The position numbers and the translations under genes are program-made. A DNA stretch of 64,000 bases from an uncultured Acidobacteriaceae bacterium (GTDB lineage: Bacteria > Acidobacteriota > Terriglobia > Terriglobales > Acidobacteriaceae). Positions 52,087 to 60,306 of this stretch are shown here, piece by piece. The notes under the pieces are model-generated. The model did no database searches and was not told the origin of the DNA. It worked only from the letters and a program-made list of their open reading frames with translations. The DNA is taken from NCBI GenBank assembly GCA_903911925.1, contig CAIWFH010000151.1, positions 1 to 64,000 on the forward strand, written 5' to 3'. Within the stretch, counting starts at the first letter, position 1; every line of letters begins with the position of its first letter.

Positions 52087-52110
52087 CCCCAAACTGAAAA
52101 GCGTTTGGGG
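52087..52110. repeat. hairpin CCCCAAAC/GTTTGGGG inside a possible repeat
   Basis: CCCCAAAC at 52087-52094 pairs with GTTTGGGG at 52103-52110 around an eight-base loop. The flanks (GCAAAAGCAGATTTCTTCGC before it, CACTAAGAATGACAG after it) resemble short palindromic intergenic elements that I recall from Acidobacteria. It lies between the LolA-like and barrel genes and may alternatively terminate the first transcript. Confidence 0.55.
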
Positions 52111-52227
52111 CCCCGTTCACTAAGAATGACAGCGGCAATTTAGGAACGTCGGAGACTTGACACCAGTTGGAAGACTGACAATCTCAAATGTCCTATGTCG
52201 AGTTCCACAAGAGTATGAATCAACACG

Positions 52228-53319
52228 ATGAAACCTCTCTTCACATTGCCGGTTCTCCTCATGCTCACGGCTCTCGCCGCTGCGCAGGACCCTGGCACAC
52301 AGGAGATTCCGGCACCTGAACGCCCTTACGAATTTCGCTACTCCTTTGCAGCTATTGAAGACGCCACTTTCTACAGCAATCTGCGGGCACCGATACCCGG
52401 GTTTCTCAACCAGTCTCTGCTTGAGCCCAAGGCAACCCTGCGTTACCACGAGCGAGTTACGCTTTCTGCAAGCCTGATCGGGGTGGCCGACACCTACAGC
52501 GGCACAAATGGCCGGTTACGGGTGCGAGAGACATATGCGGGCCTTTCTGCAGGCGACTTCGATTTCTTGGCTGGACGCCGAATGGTGCGCTGGGGCACGG
52601 GGTACGCTTTTACCGCTGCCGGCGTACTCGATCCGCCACGCGACCCCACCAACCCTTCCGACCGCCTCAATCTCAACCAGGGGCGCGACATGGTGAAGGC
52701 CGATTGGGTCAAAGGCCGTCACGCGCTTACGGCGGCCTGGTCCACGGCATTGCTCGCGCCCGCCACCACAAACCTGCACGACACTTCGGCCTTCCGGTAT
52801 AACGTTCTGGTGCATGGATTCGACACTTCGCTGATTGCAGGCCACGATCGCGGCGGAGATACCTTTGGCGCGATGACTTTTACGCGCGTCTTTGGCCCGG
52901 CCTGGGAAGTGCACGGCGAAGCCGCATGGCGCGACCAAGGGGCGGCTCTGATGGGCGCAAAATTCACCACGGCATCCGGAGTCACATTCATCGGCGAGTT
53001 CTTTTCACCGCCAAACATCCCTTACTATCGGGACATGACCGTGTCGCCGCTTGCAGGCCGCCAGAACTATGCATTCTTCAACGCCACCAAGAGCCGCCTG
53101 CGCGAGCTGCCCGGCTGGAAAGAGTGGGACCTGGGCGCCTATGCTGTGACCAACCTGAACGACCATAGTTACGTTGCCGCCTTCGACGCCAACCGCAGGT
53201 TCGGGAACCGGTTCTCAACCTATCTGCATCTCGAGATTCCACGCGGCGCGGTCAATTCAGACTTTGGCGCAACACCTTACGCCACGGCTACCTCATTGGG
53301 GGTTCGATTCCAGTTATGA
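52228..53319 (+). CDS. predicted outer-membrane beta-barrel protein
   Basis: A signal peptide (LFTLPVLLMLTALAAAQ) precedes a 340-residue sequence of alternating hydrophobic strands, ending GVRFQL, as outer-membrane barrels do. Strands include YEFRYSFAAIEDATFYS, RVTLSASLIGVADTYSG, DFDFLAGRRMVRWGTGYAF and TAAWSTALLAP. I cannot name the family; it resembles alginate/porin-type or DUF1302-like barrels only in outline. It lies 254 bases downstream of the LolA-like gene and overlaps the histidine kinase start by four bases (ATGA), so it and the kinase are translationally coupled. Confidence 0.7.
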   Translation: MKPLFTLPVLLMLTALAAAQDPGTQEIPAPERPYEFRYSFAAIEDATFYSNLRAPIPGFLNQSLLEPKATLRYHERVTLSASLIGVADTYSGTNGRLRVRETYAGLSAGDFDFLAGRRMVRWGTGYAFTAAGVLDPPRDPTNPSDRLNLNQGRDMVKADWVKGRHALTAAWSTALLAPATTNLHDTSAFRYNVLVHGFDTSLIAGHDRGGDTFGAMTFTRVFGPAWEVHGEAAWRDQGAALMGAKFTTASGVTFIGEFFSPPNIPYYRDMTVSPLAGRQNYAFFNATKSRLRELPGWKEWDLGAYAVTNLNDHSYVAAFDANRRFGNRFSTYLHLEIPRGAVNSDFGATPYATATSLGVRFQL

Positions 53320-54419
53320 ATGACGAGATAATTCAAACCGCCGTGCCCTGTGCCGACAGCCCGACCCGCAACCTTGCCGCAATCTTGTTCAAGATGCTGT
53401 GGGTGGTGCCGGGGGCGGCAGTGTTGTGCCTGGCTATTTTTCTCTCGATTGGACGCACGAGGCTCTCCGAGAGCGCCGCCGAACTGGTGGTTACATTTGT
53501 CTATTCCGCGTTGATCGGGCCTTCGTCGGCCATCATCCTTACCTTGACATCGAATCGCTATTCGAAGAGACTTCCTCGCTTAGTGATCGTCATAAGCTGC
53601 TTTGTCCTGCTGTGCACGGCCACCTTTGGAACCCTTGCAGGCGGCCTGGTGCTGCAATGGATCGGACTATTTGGGCGCAACACGTATTGGCAGGATTTCC
53701 GTTCGTCCTATCCGACCAGCATCGTAATCACGCTGATGGTCGGGCTGGCCATTACGACGTTTGAGACTTTGCGCTTCAGGTTGCAGGCTGCCACGCTCGA
53801 ACTTCGCACAAAGCAGGTGGAGCAGGAGCGGGCCTATAAACTACTGGCCGAGGCGCGGCTCTCATCGCTGGAGTCACGCATCCATCCCCACTTCCTCTTC
53901 AATACTCTCAACTCCATCGCCGCGCTTATTCCGTCTGACCCGAAGCGCGCTGAAGATACGGTGGGCAAACTGGCGTCGCTGCTTCGCTTCTCGCTCAACG
54001 CCAACCATAGCGGCCTCGTGCCGCTGAGCCAGGAACTCAAGATTGTGCGCGACTATCTCGAAATTGAGAAGACGCGGTTTGGTTCGCGATTATGCTATGA
54101 GATCGCTGTGCCGGACTCTCTGAAGGATGTAAAGGTTCCGCCGCTCGCGTTGCAATCCCTGGTCGAGAACTCGGTGAAGCACGTGGTTTCACAGCGCACG
54201 AAGGGAGCGACGATCAAGATAACCGGGGCTAATCATTCCGCCCAGGTCCGGCTTGAAGTGATCGACGATGGTCCAGGATTTGCACTCGACGCCATCACGC
54301 CTGAGCATGGGCTGGGCAATCTTATCGCGCGTCTTGAGCTACTATTTGGGGATGCCGGCCAGCTTAAGGTAACTTGCGTGGAGAACGAGACCGCCGTCAG
54401 CCTGACCTTTCCCGCGTAA
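53316..54419 (+). CDS. LytS/YehU-type membrane sensor histidine kinase
   Basis: The N-terminal third has about four transmembrane helices (about 20-160), then a linker coiled-coil (ATLELRTKQVEQERAYKLLAE). The His-kinase-type dimerisation segment has the phospho-accepting histidine in RIHPHFLFNTLNSIAALIP near 191. The C-terminal ATPase domain has LALQSLVENSVKHVVSQ near 282-297 (N box), DDGPGFALD near 317 (G box) and HGLGNLIARLELLFG. This PF06580 architecture is that of LytS/YehU kinases that pair with LytTR regulators. It overlaps the barrel gene by four bases and precedes the LytTR gene by 26. Confidence 0.9.
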   Translation: MNDEIIQTAVPCADSPTRNLAAILFKMLWVVPGAAVLCLAIFLSIGRTRLSESAAELVVTFVYSALIGPSSAIILTLTSNRYSKRLPRLVIVISCFVLLCTATFGTLAGGLVLQWIGLFGRNTYWQDFRSSYPTSIVITLMVGLAITTFETLRFRLQAATLELRTKQVEQERAYKLLAEARLSSLESRIHPHFLFNTLNSIAALIPSDPKRAEDTVGKLASLLRFSLNANHSGLVPLSQELKIVRDYLEIEKTRFGSRLCYEIAVPDSLKDVKVPPLALQSLVENSVKHVVSQRTKGATIKITGANHSAQVRLEVIDDGPGFALDAITPEHGLGNLIARLELLFGDAGQLKVTCVENETAVSLTFPA

Positions 54420-54445
54420 GGATCCGGCATAGCAAGGAATAACTA

Positions 54446-55234
54446 ATGGAAGAGGCTCAACTTCGCGCTTACCTTGTGGATGACGAGCCGCTGGCTATCG
54501 AGCGGCTGCAGCGGCTGCTGCAAAGCTTTGAGGGCCTGCGCATTGTTGGCAGCGCGACCGATCCAGCGCAGGCGCTTGGGTTTTTGACCGCCAACTCCAT
54601 CGACATCCTCTTCCTCGATATTCAAATGCCGGGCATGAACGGCTTCGAACTGCTCTCACGCCTGCCCATGCAGCCCTTGGTCATATTCACCACGGCATTC
54701 GACGAGTATGCGCTGCGGGCCTTTGAGGTAAATTCCATCGACTACCTGCTGAAGCCCGTCGAAGCGGAGCAGTTGGAGCGGGCTCTAACCAAGTGGAATA
54801 GGCTGCGGCAAACTCCGCGCCCGGATTGGCAGCAAAATCCCGACCTGCCTGCCCTGCTCAAGCAGCTTGCCGCGTCGCTGAAGGGCGGGCAACTCGACTA
54901 TCCGCGCCGCATCGCTTCGCGTGTAGGAGAGCGCATCTCTTTTCTCGATCTCGACAGCGTCACGCATTTTGTGGCCCAGGACAGGCTGACTTACGCAGTT
55001 GTTGGCTGCCATCGCCACTGCGTCGATCAGACCATTGTTGAACTCGAACGGCGGCTTGACCCGGTACGCTTCCTGCGCATCCATCGCTCCGCGCTGGTCA
55101 ACGTGGACTGCATCCACGAGGTGAACTCATGGTTCGCCGGCAAAGTCGTGCTCACGCTCAAGGACGCGCAACACACCCAACTGCCGGTGGCGCGCGACCG
55201 GGTGCGCATTCTGAAATCGCGGCTGGGAATTTAG
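54446..55234 (+). CDS. LytTR-family response regulator
   Basis: A receiver domain (about 1-125: LVDDEPLAIERLQRLL with acidic pocket, phospho-acceptor aspartate in LFLDIQMPGMNG near 57, and K in LLKPVEAEQ near 104) is followed by a LytTR DNA-binding domain (about 155-262: RIASRVGERISFLDLDSVTHF and FLRIHRSALVNVDCIHEV). LytTR regulators control surface, secretion and virulence genes. It is the cognate partner of the LytS-type kinase 26 bases upstream. The targets may include the barrel and ABC genes, but no binding site was identified. Confidence 0.93.
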   Translation: MEEAQLRAYLVDDEPLAIERLQRLLQSFEGLRIVGSATDPAQALGFLTANSIDILFLDIQMPGMNGFELLSRLPMQPLVIFTTAFDEYALRAFEVNSIDYLLKPVEAEQLERALTKWNRLRQTPRPDWQQNPDLPALLKQLAASLKGGQLDYPRRIASRVGERISFLDLDSVTHFVAQDRLTYAVVGCHRHCVDQTIVELERRLDPVRFLRIHRSALVNVDCIHEVNSWFAGKVVLTLKDAQHTQLPVARDRVRILKSRLGI

Positions 55235-55340
55235 AGCGTTAACTAGCGCGCAAATCTCAAACCGAACGAATGCGATATCCTCGAATGCGGCGCGGGGCGG
55301 ATATGCTTCGGCGCACTGAAATCCTGAGAGGTCGAAATCC

Positions 55341-56867
55341 ATGTTCGTTTGCTCACTTCGCAGCATTGGCAGCTTCGCAGTTTTCGCAGCCCTTGCGCTT
55401 TATGCCCCGACGACGCATGCCGAACATGGGGAGCACGTGGGAGTCTTTCAGGGCCATCAGGATGTGGGCACGGTGCTGCACCCCGGCTCTGCGGAGTTCG
55501 ATCAGGAACACTTCAGTTACACGATTGCCGGCAGCGGCGAAAATATGTGGTTCGGGGAAGATGATTTTCAGTTCGCGTGGAGGAAGATGTCCGGCGACGC
55601 TTCGCTGACCGCCAGTGTCACTTTTGTCGGCGCCACCGGTAACAACCATCGCAAAGGGGTCTTGATGATTCGCAAGACCCTTGACGGGAACTCGATTGCC
55701 TCGGATCTGGCCGTGCATGGCGACGGCTTGACCTCGCTCCAGTTCCGCGATGCGACGGGCGGCAACATGGCCGAGGTGCAGACCAACGTATCCGCGCCAA
55801 AGATGGTGCGAATCGAGAAGCGCGGCGACTATATCTACGCCTTCGTTTCCGGAGCAGACGGCAAACTGCACCCCGCGGGCGCAGCCACCAAACTGTCGCT
55901 CGGGAGTGACTTCTACATCGGCCTTGGCGTCTGCTCACACGACAAGGATACGGTCGAAAAAGCCGTGTTCTCCAATGTGGCTCTCAAGGTGCTGAAACCC
56001 GCGACGGGAAATACTGTCCTGGTGAGTTCGCTGGAGGCGATTCCTTTGGCCGGCGACCGGCGCGTGCAGTATGTTGCCGAGGCGCACTTTGAAGCGCCTA
56101 ACTGGAGCCCCGACGGCAAGGCCTTCATCTTCAACCAGGACGGCCTCATCCGCAGGCTTGAACTCGGCGGTTCGGAGCCTACGATCATTCCCACGTCCCC
56201 ACAGAACAAGTGCAACAACGATCACGGTTTCTCGCCGGACGGAAAGATGCTGGCGATCAGCGACATGTCGGACGAGGTGAAAAAGTCGCAGGTCTACATT
56301 GTACCGGCGGCAGGAGGCACTCCGCGGCTGGTGACAAAGAACGGCCCTTCGTACTGGCATGGCTGGTCGCCCGACGGCAAGACGCTGACCTTTGCTGCAG
56401 TGCGCGATGGGAAGTCCGACATCTTTACGATTCCGGCGGCGGGCGGGGAAGAGACGCGGCTCACCAGCGCCACGGGGACCAACGACGGACCTGAGTACAC
56501 GAGCGATGGAGCCTGGATCTACTTCAACTCAGAGCGCACCGGCCACATGCAGATTTGGCGCATGAAGGCGGACGGCTCCGGGCAGGAACAGGTGATTTTT
56601 GACGAAACCAGCGACTGGTTCCCGCATTTCTCGCCTGACGGACAGTTGATGACCTTTCTTTCTTTCCCTGCGGGCACAACTGGGCATCCGCCGAACAAGG
56701 ACGTGGAATTGCGGCTCATGTCGGTCAAAGACAAGAAGGTCACTGTGCTCGCCAAACTCTTCGGCGGCCAGGGAACCATCAACGTCCCGTCGTGGTCGCC
56801 GGACGGAAAGAAGATTGCCTATGTTTCTTACTCGCTGCTCCCGGAAGAAGACCTTTCCGAAAAGTAA
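55341..56867 (+). CDS. secreted PD40-propeller protein with N-terminal DUF1349-like domain (copy 1)
   Basis: A signal peptide (SFAVFAALALYAPTTHAE) is followed by a jelly-roll-like N-terminal domain (about 33-225: GVFQGHQDVGTVLHPGSAEF, then VLMIRKTLDGNSIASDLAVHG, which resembles DUF1349 laminin-like domains). A beta-propeller with PD40/TolB-type repeats follows (EAHFEAPNWSPDGKAFIFNQDG, WHGWSPDGKTLTF, GPEYTSDGAWIYF, WFPHFSPDGQLMTFL). The repeats' D-G-K/x-S-P signature is TolB/WD40-like. It is likely a secreted binding protein or peptidase-associated propeller. A second gene of the same design follows 49 bases downstream, a tandem duplication. Confidence 0.85.
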   Translation: MFVCSLRSIGSFAVFAALALYAPTTHAEHGEHVGVFQGHQDVGTVLHPGSAEFDQEHFSYTIAGSGENMWFGEDDFQFAWRKMSGDASLTASVTFVGATGNNHRKGVLMIRKTLDGNSIASDLAVHGDGLTSLQFRDATGGNMAEVQTNVSAPKMVRIEKRGDYIYAFVSGADGKLHPAGAATKLSLGSDFYIGLGVCSHDKDTVEKAVFSNVALKVLKPATGNTVLVSSLEAIPLAGDRRVQYVAEAHFEAPNWSPDGKAFIFNQDGLIRRLELGGSEPTIIPTSPQNKCNNDHGFSPDGKMLAISDMSDEVKKSQVYIVPAAGGTPRLVTKNGPSYWHGWSPDGKTLTFAAVRDGKSDIFTIPAAGGEETRLTSATGTNDGPEYTSDGAWIYFNSERTGHMQIWRMKADGSGQEQVIFDETSDWFPHFSPDGQLMTFLSFPAGTTGHPPNKDVELRLMSVKDKKVTVLAKLFGGQGTINVPSWSPDGKKIAYVSYSLLPEEDLSEK

Positions 56868-56916
56868 ACGGAAAAAGACGCATTCAGTGCACAAAAGATC
56901 AGGGAGGTTCAGGTCC

Positions 56917-58434
56917 ATGTTCATGCGCTCATCTCGCTTCATCCTCGGCTTCGCAGCATTCGCCGCGCTTGTGCTCACCGCTCCGCCGCTGCACTCCCAG
57001 AAAGTCGGCATATTCGACGGACACCAGGATGTGGGCACTGTGCTGCACGCAGGCGGAGTCGAATTCGACGCCGCGCAAAACACATACACGGTTGCCGCCA
57101 GCGGATGGGATATGTGGGCGGCCATCGACGACTTTCACTTCGCGTGGAAGAAGGTTTCAGGAGACGCAGCCATCAGTGCGCGGATATCTTTTGTGGGCGA
57201 CGGACATTTCCATCGCAAGGCTCTGCTGATGATCCGCCAGAACCTCAACCTGGACTCGAAGGCCGCGTACATTGCGCAGCACGCCGACGGCGTGACGGCG
57301 CTCCAGTTTCGCGAGACAAACGGCGGCGACCTGCACGAGATCGTGTCGAACGTCCCGTCTCCCAGGACCGTCAAAATAGTAAAGCGCGGCGAGTATGTTT
57401 ACATGCTTGTGGCCGGAGCCGACGGAAAGTTGCACCCGTCGGGCGCTGCGATCAAGTTGTCGCTTGCCGGCGATTACTACATCGGCATCGGCTTCTGCTC
57501 TCACGACGAGAATGTGGTGAAGAAGGCCGTCTTCCGCGGTGCAAAGCTGGAGCAACTGAAGCCTGCCGCGGGCGAACCCGTTCTGGTAAGCACACTGGAG
57601 TCGGTCGAGGTAGAAACGACATTCAGAAACGTGGAATATGCGGTCGCCGCGCACTTTGAAGCACCCAATTGGACCCGCGACGGGAAGGCTTTCATCTTCA
57701 ACCAGGAGGGGACAATCCGGCGGCTTGAAGTTGGCGGTAAGGAGCCAACGGTCATCAACACCGCGCCACTGAACAAATGCAACAACGACCATGGCATTTC
57801 GCCGGATGGGCAGTGGCTGGCGGTCAGCAGCCAATCCGCGGACGAGCAGGGCTCGCGGGTTTACCTGGTTCCCATCGGGGGCGGCACGCCGAAGTTGGTG
57901 ACAAAAACCGGCGGGTCTTACTGGCACGGCTGGGCGCCAGACGGCAAGACGCTTGTATTTGAAGCGCGCCGCGGAGACCAGGCGCCCATCTTCTCAATCT
58001 CCACGGACGGATCCAACGAAATCCGATTGACCACCGCCCCCGGTCACGACGATGGCCCGGACTACTCACCCGACGGAACTTATGTTTACTTCAATTCCGA
58101 CCGCACCGGCCGGATGCAGATCTGGCGGATGAAGCCGGACGGCTCAGGGCAGGAGCAAGTTGTTTTCAGTGAAACAAATGACTGGTTCCCGCACATTTCG
58201 CCCGACGGACAATGGTTCGTCTATCTCTCTTACGACAAGAGCGTCACCGGCCACCCGCCAAACAAGGACGTGGAGTTGCGGCTGATGTCGCTGAAGGACA
58301 AGAAGACCACCGTTCTGGCCACGCTCTTTGGAGGCCAAGGGACTATGAATGTTCCCTCGTGGTCGCCGGATAGCAAGAAGGTTGCGTTTGTGAGTTATGA
58401 GTTGCTGCCGGAGGAAGATCTGGCGGTGAAATAG
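56917..58434 (+). CDS. secreted PD40-propeller protein with N-terminal DUF1349-like domain (copy 2)
   Basis: ATG at 56917 follows AGGGAGGTTCAGGTCC, rather than the earlier ATG at 56815. The 505-residue product repeats the plan of the upstream gene: signal peptide (FILGFAAFAALVLTAPPLHSQ), the same GIFDGHQDVGTVLHAGGVEF N-terminal domain, then PD40 units (EAPNWTRDGKAFIFNQEG, CNNDHGISPDGQWLAVS, YWHGWAPDGKTLVF, GPDYSPDGTYVYFNSDRTG). About half or more of positions look identical between the two. It is the more diverged copy in the propeller. Role unknown. Confidence 0.85.
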   Translation: MFMRSSRFILGFAAFAALVLTAPPLHSQKVGIFDGHQDVGTVLHAGGVEFDAAQNTYTVAASGWDMWAAIDDFHFAWKKVSGDAAISARISFVGDGHFHRKALLMIRQNLNLDSKAAYIAQHADGVTALQFRETNGGDLHEIVSNVPSPRTVKIVKRGEYVYMLVAGADGKLHPSGAAIKLSLAGDYYIGIGFCSHDENVVKKAVFRGAKLEQLKPAAGEPVLVSTLESVEVETTFRNVEYAVAAHFEAPNWTRDGKAFIFNQEGTIRRLEVGGKEPTVINTAPLNKCNNDHGISPDGQWLAVSSQSADEQGSRVYLVPIGGGTPKLVTKTGGSYWHGWAPDGKTLVFEARRGDQAPIFSISTDGSNEIRLTTAPGHDDGPDYSPDGTYVYFNSDRTGRMQIWRMKPDGSGQEQVVFSETNDWFPHISPDGQWFVYLSYDKSVTGHPPNKDVELRLMSLKDKKTTVLATLFGGQGTMNVPSWSPDSKKVAFVSYELLPEEDLAVK

Positions 58435-58495
58435 ACCGTGCTGTCGACGAGAGACTTCAGAGGCAAGCTTCACGAACGCTGCATTGCACCAAAAG

Positions 58496-58545
58496 CAAAC
58501 CCGCCGGCCAGCTTTCTCAATGAGAGAAGGCGGATTAGCGGGTTT
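58496..58545. terminator. candidate hairpin between convergent genes
   Basis: AAACCCGC at 58498 and GCGGGTTT at 58537 could pair across the gap, with an inner CTTTCTC/GAGAGAAG stem. The region lies between the second PD40 gene and the alpha/beta hydrolase gene, both ending here, so it may terminate both. The loop is long and no U-run is obvious. Confidence 0.45.
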
Positions 58546-58576
58546 GCTGCGTCAGGCCTGTTGCCCTGATTCAGTT

Positions 58577-59482
58577 TTAGGCGGGCAATGAATCGAGAAA
58601 CGCAGTCACTCTCGACCTCACTTCCGCGAGATGCGTGAAGATGGTCACATGTTCCCCACCCTCGATTGCCAGCAGTTCAGCACCCGGCACGCGGGCGGCC
58701 AGTTGCTGCGCCTGAACAAAAGGCACAATGCTATCCGCCGTCCCATGCACTACCAGCGTGGGCGCCTCAATCTGCTGCAGCGGATAGGTAAGTTCCGCAC
58801 GCGTCTGCCGGATGTCGTTGTCCGTTCCGGCAATGCGGAGCGGCATCTTCTCCATGACGCTGAGGTTCAGCGCCTGCATCAACGGACCGGCCTCAGGGTC
58901 TTCAACGGTCCGCTTGCGCAGCGCCGCATCCGGAATGGAGCGTCGCGCCGCTTCCTCGGGATCTTTTTCGAGACCTTTCCTCATTCCGTTCGTTGCGCCG
59001 GGAATCCGCGCCAGCAACTTCATGATCTGCCACATGAAGGGCACCGGCACATCGAGGTGACCGCTGCAAGCGGAGATCATCACCAGTCCCCTGCACCGGC
59101 CTGGGTGGCGTAACGCAAACTGCAGCGCCGTAGGACCGCCGCCGGAAATGGCCATCACGGCCACTTTTCCGATTCCCAGTTCGTCAAGCACGTCTGCACA
59201 CAGGTCCGCCTGCTCTTGCGGGGTACGACCTAGCGCCAGCGGCGTTCCCAGGTAGCCAGGCCGCGAGACTGCCGCAAAACGGAATCGGGGCGCTGCTATC
59301 GTGCGAGCCAGCAAGACTCCCTGGTCATAACCGCCCATGGCGCCGTGCAGTGAAAGCACTGCTGTGCCCTTTCCCCATACCGCGCATTCCACTTTGCCAT
59401 GCGGGGTCTGTACAAGCTCTGCACGAATTTCATTGATCGCCGTCGTCTGGACAGCGTTGATCGTTGCCATAGTTGATGGCAT
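58577..59482 (-). CDS. alpha/beta-fold hydrolase
   Basis: This 301-residue protein has the alpha/beta-hydrolase order: the oxyanion-loop LHGAMGGYDQG near 45-55, the nucleophile elbow AISGGGPT near 108-115 (serine about residue 110), a cap region (about 165-225), then VVHGTADSIVP near 249-259 (acidic residue) and GGEHVTIF near 282 (histidine). It resembles haloalkane-dehalogenase/epoxide-hydrolase-like hydrolases, but the substrate cannot be assigned. The short N-terminal extension is ordinary. It lies on the minus strand, downstream of the DUF2087 gene. Confidence 0.85.
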   Translation of the reverse strand: MPSTMATINAVQTTAINEIRAELVQTPHGKVECAVWGKGTAVLSLHGAMGGYDQGVLLARTIAAPRFRFAAVSRPGYLGTPLALGRTPQEQADLCADVLDELGIGKVAVMAISGGGPTALQFALRHPGRCRGLVMISACSGHLDVPVPFMWQIMKLLARIPGATNGMRKGLEKDPEEAARRSIPDAALRKRTVEDPEAGPLMQALNLSVMEKMPLRIAGTDNDIRQTRAELTYPLQQIEAPTLVVHGTADSIVPFVQAQQLAARVPGAELLAIEGGEHVTIFTHLAEVRSRVTAFLDSLPA

Positions 59483-59532
59483 ACACTCTTCCAGTCTTTC
59501 AGTTCGAATTTCGTTAGGGGGCCGCTATGATG

Positions 59533-60072
59533 TTAGCCAGCGCGGCGCGCTTCAAGTTGGCGCAGCAGTTCGCGGACGTTGTCAGGAGGCTGCCGCTCTT
59601 TGCGGCGGTACTCCTTGCAGTCCGCCGTCCTGATCACGCACCCGTGGTCGCACAGTTCTCGACGCAGAAGTGCCGGATCGCCGAAGAGGTGATTGGCCTG
59701 GAGCAGCTGGTTCACCTGTTGTTCGTTGAGCGCTTTCCGGGCCGGGAGCCTGGACCACAGAACCCACAGGCACGGCTCGCGCTGGCTGAATTTTCCAGGC
59801 CACTGCATAAGCCGACCTTTGGCGTCGAAGTACCGCAGCTGCTGCTTCACCTGCTCAAAGTCCACGGGCGCCGGCTTTGGAGAAGCCAACAAATCCTGTG
59901 CCTGCGCATGTGCGCGCAGATGCTGGTAATTCCTGTAGCCTGCCGAACGAGCCAGCATGTTTAACAACTCGAGGTGGCTGGGCGGCTGCTCGCTGGCCGT
60001 GATCTGGTTGTTCAGTGAACGCGCAAAGGCGGAGATATCGCCCGCATAGAGAGGGAAAACTGTTCTTGACAT
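59533..60072 (-). CDS. DUF2087-domain protein
   Basis: The N-terminal 75 residues are helical (YAGDISAFARSLNNQI, LELLNMLARSAGYRNYQHLRA). The C-terminal region (about 85-165) has the DUF2087 pattern: RLMQWPGKFSQREPCLWVLW, EQQVNQLLQANHLFGDPALLRR and LCDHGCVIRTADCKEYRR. DUF2087 is found as a C-terminal domain in transcription regulators and alone. Here the N-terminal part lacks a recognisable DNA-binding motif. The length (179) is short. Function unknown. It lies 50 bases upstream of the hydrolase gene on the same strand. Confidence 0.8.
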   Translation of the reverse strand: MSRTVFPLYAGDISAFARSLNNQITASEQPPSHLELLNMLARSAGYRNYQHLRAHAQAQDLLASPKPAPVDFEQVKQQLRYFDAKGRLMQWPGKFSQREPCLWVLWSRLPARKALNEQQVNQLLQANHLFGDPALLRRELCDHGCVIRTADCKEYRRKERQPPDNVRELLRQLEARRAG

Positions 60073-60306
60073 CGCTTATCCTCACCGCACGTGCCGACCC
60101 AATAGCTGGATTGACGGTGGTCGCCGACTTCCGACATGGCACGGGATAAGGTGTCAGTCGTTAAAAGAGGTGTGGCAGGTTTAGCTCCCCTCGCGGGACG
60201 GCGACGCCTGGGTGAACTGCCGACCAGAAACAATCTTAGCCAAGAATTGAATTTAGGGGCAAGCTTCTCCAAATTGACCTTTCAGTGATGTGAATCCCCA
60301 AGATGG

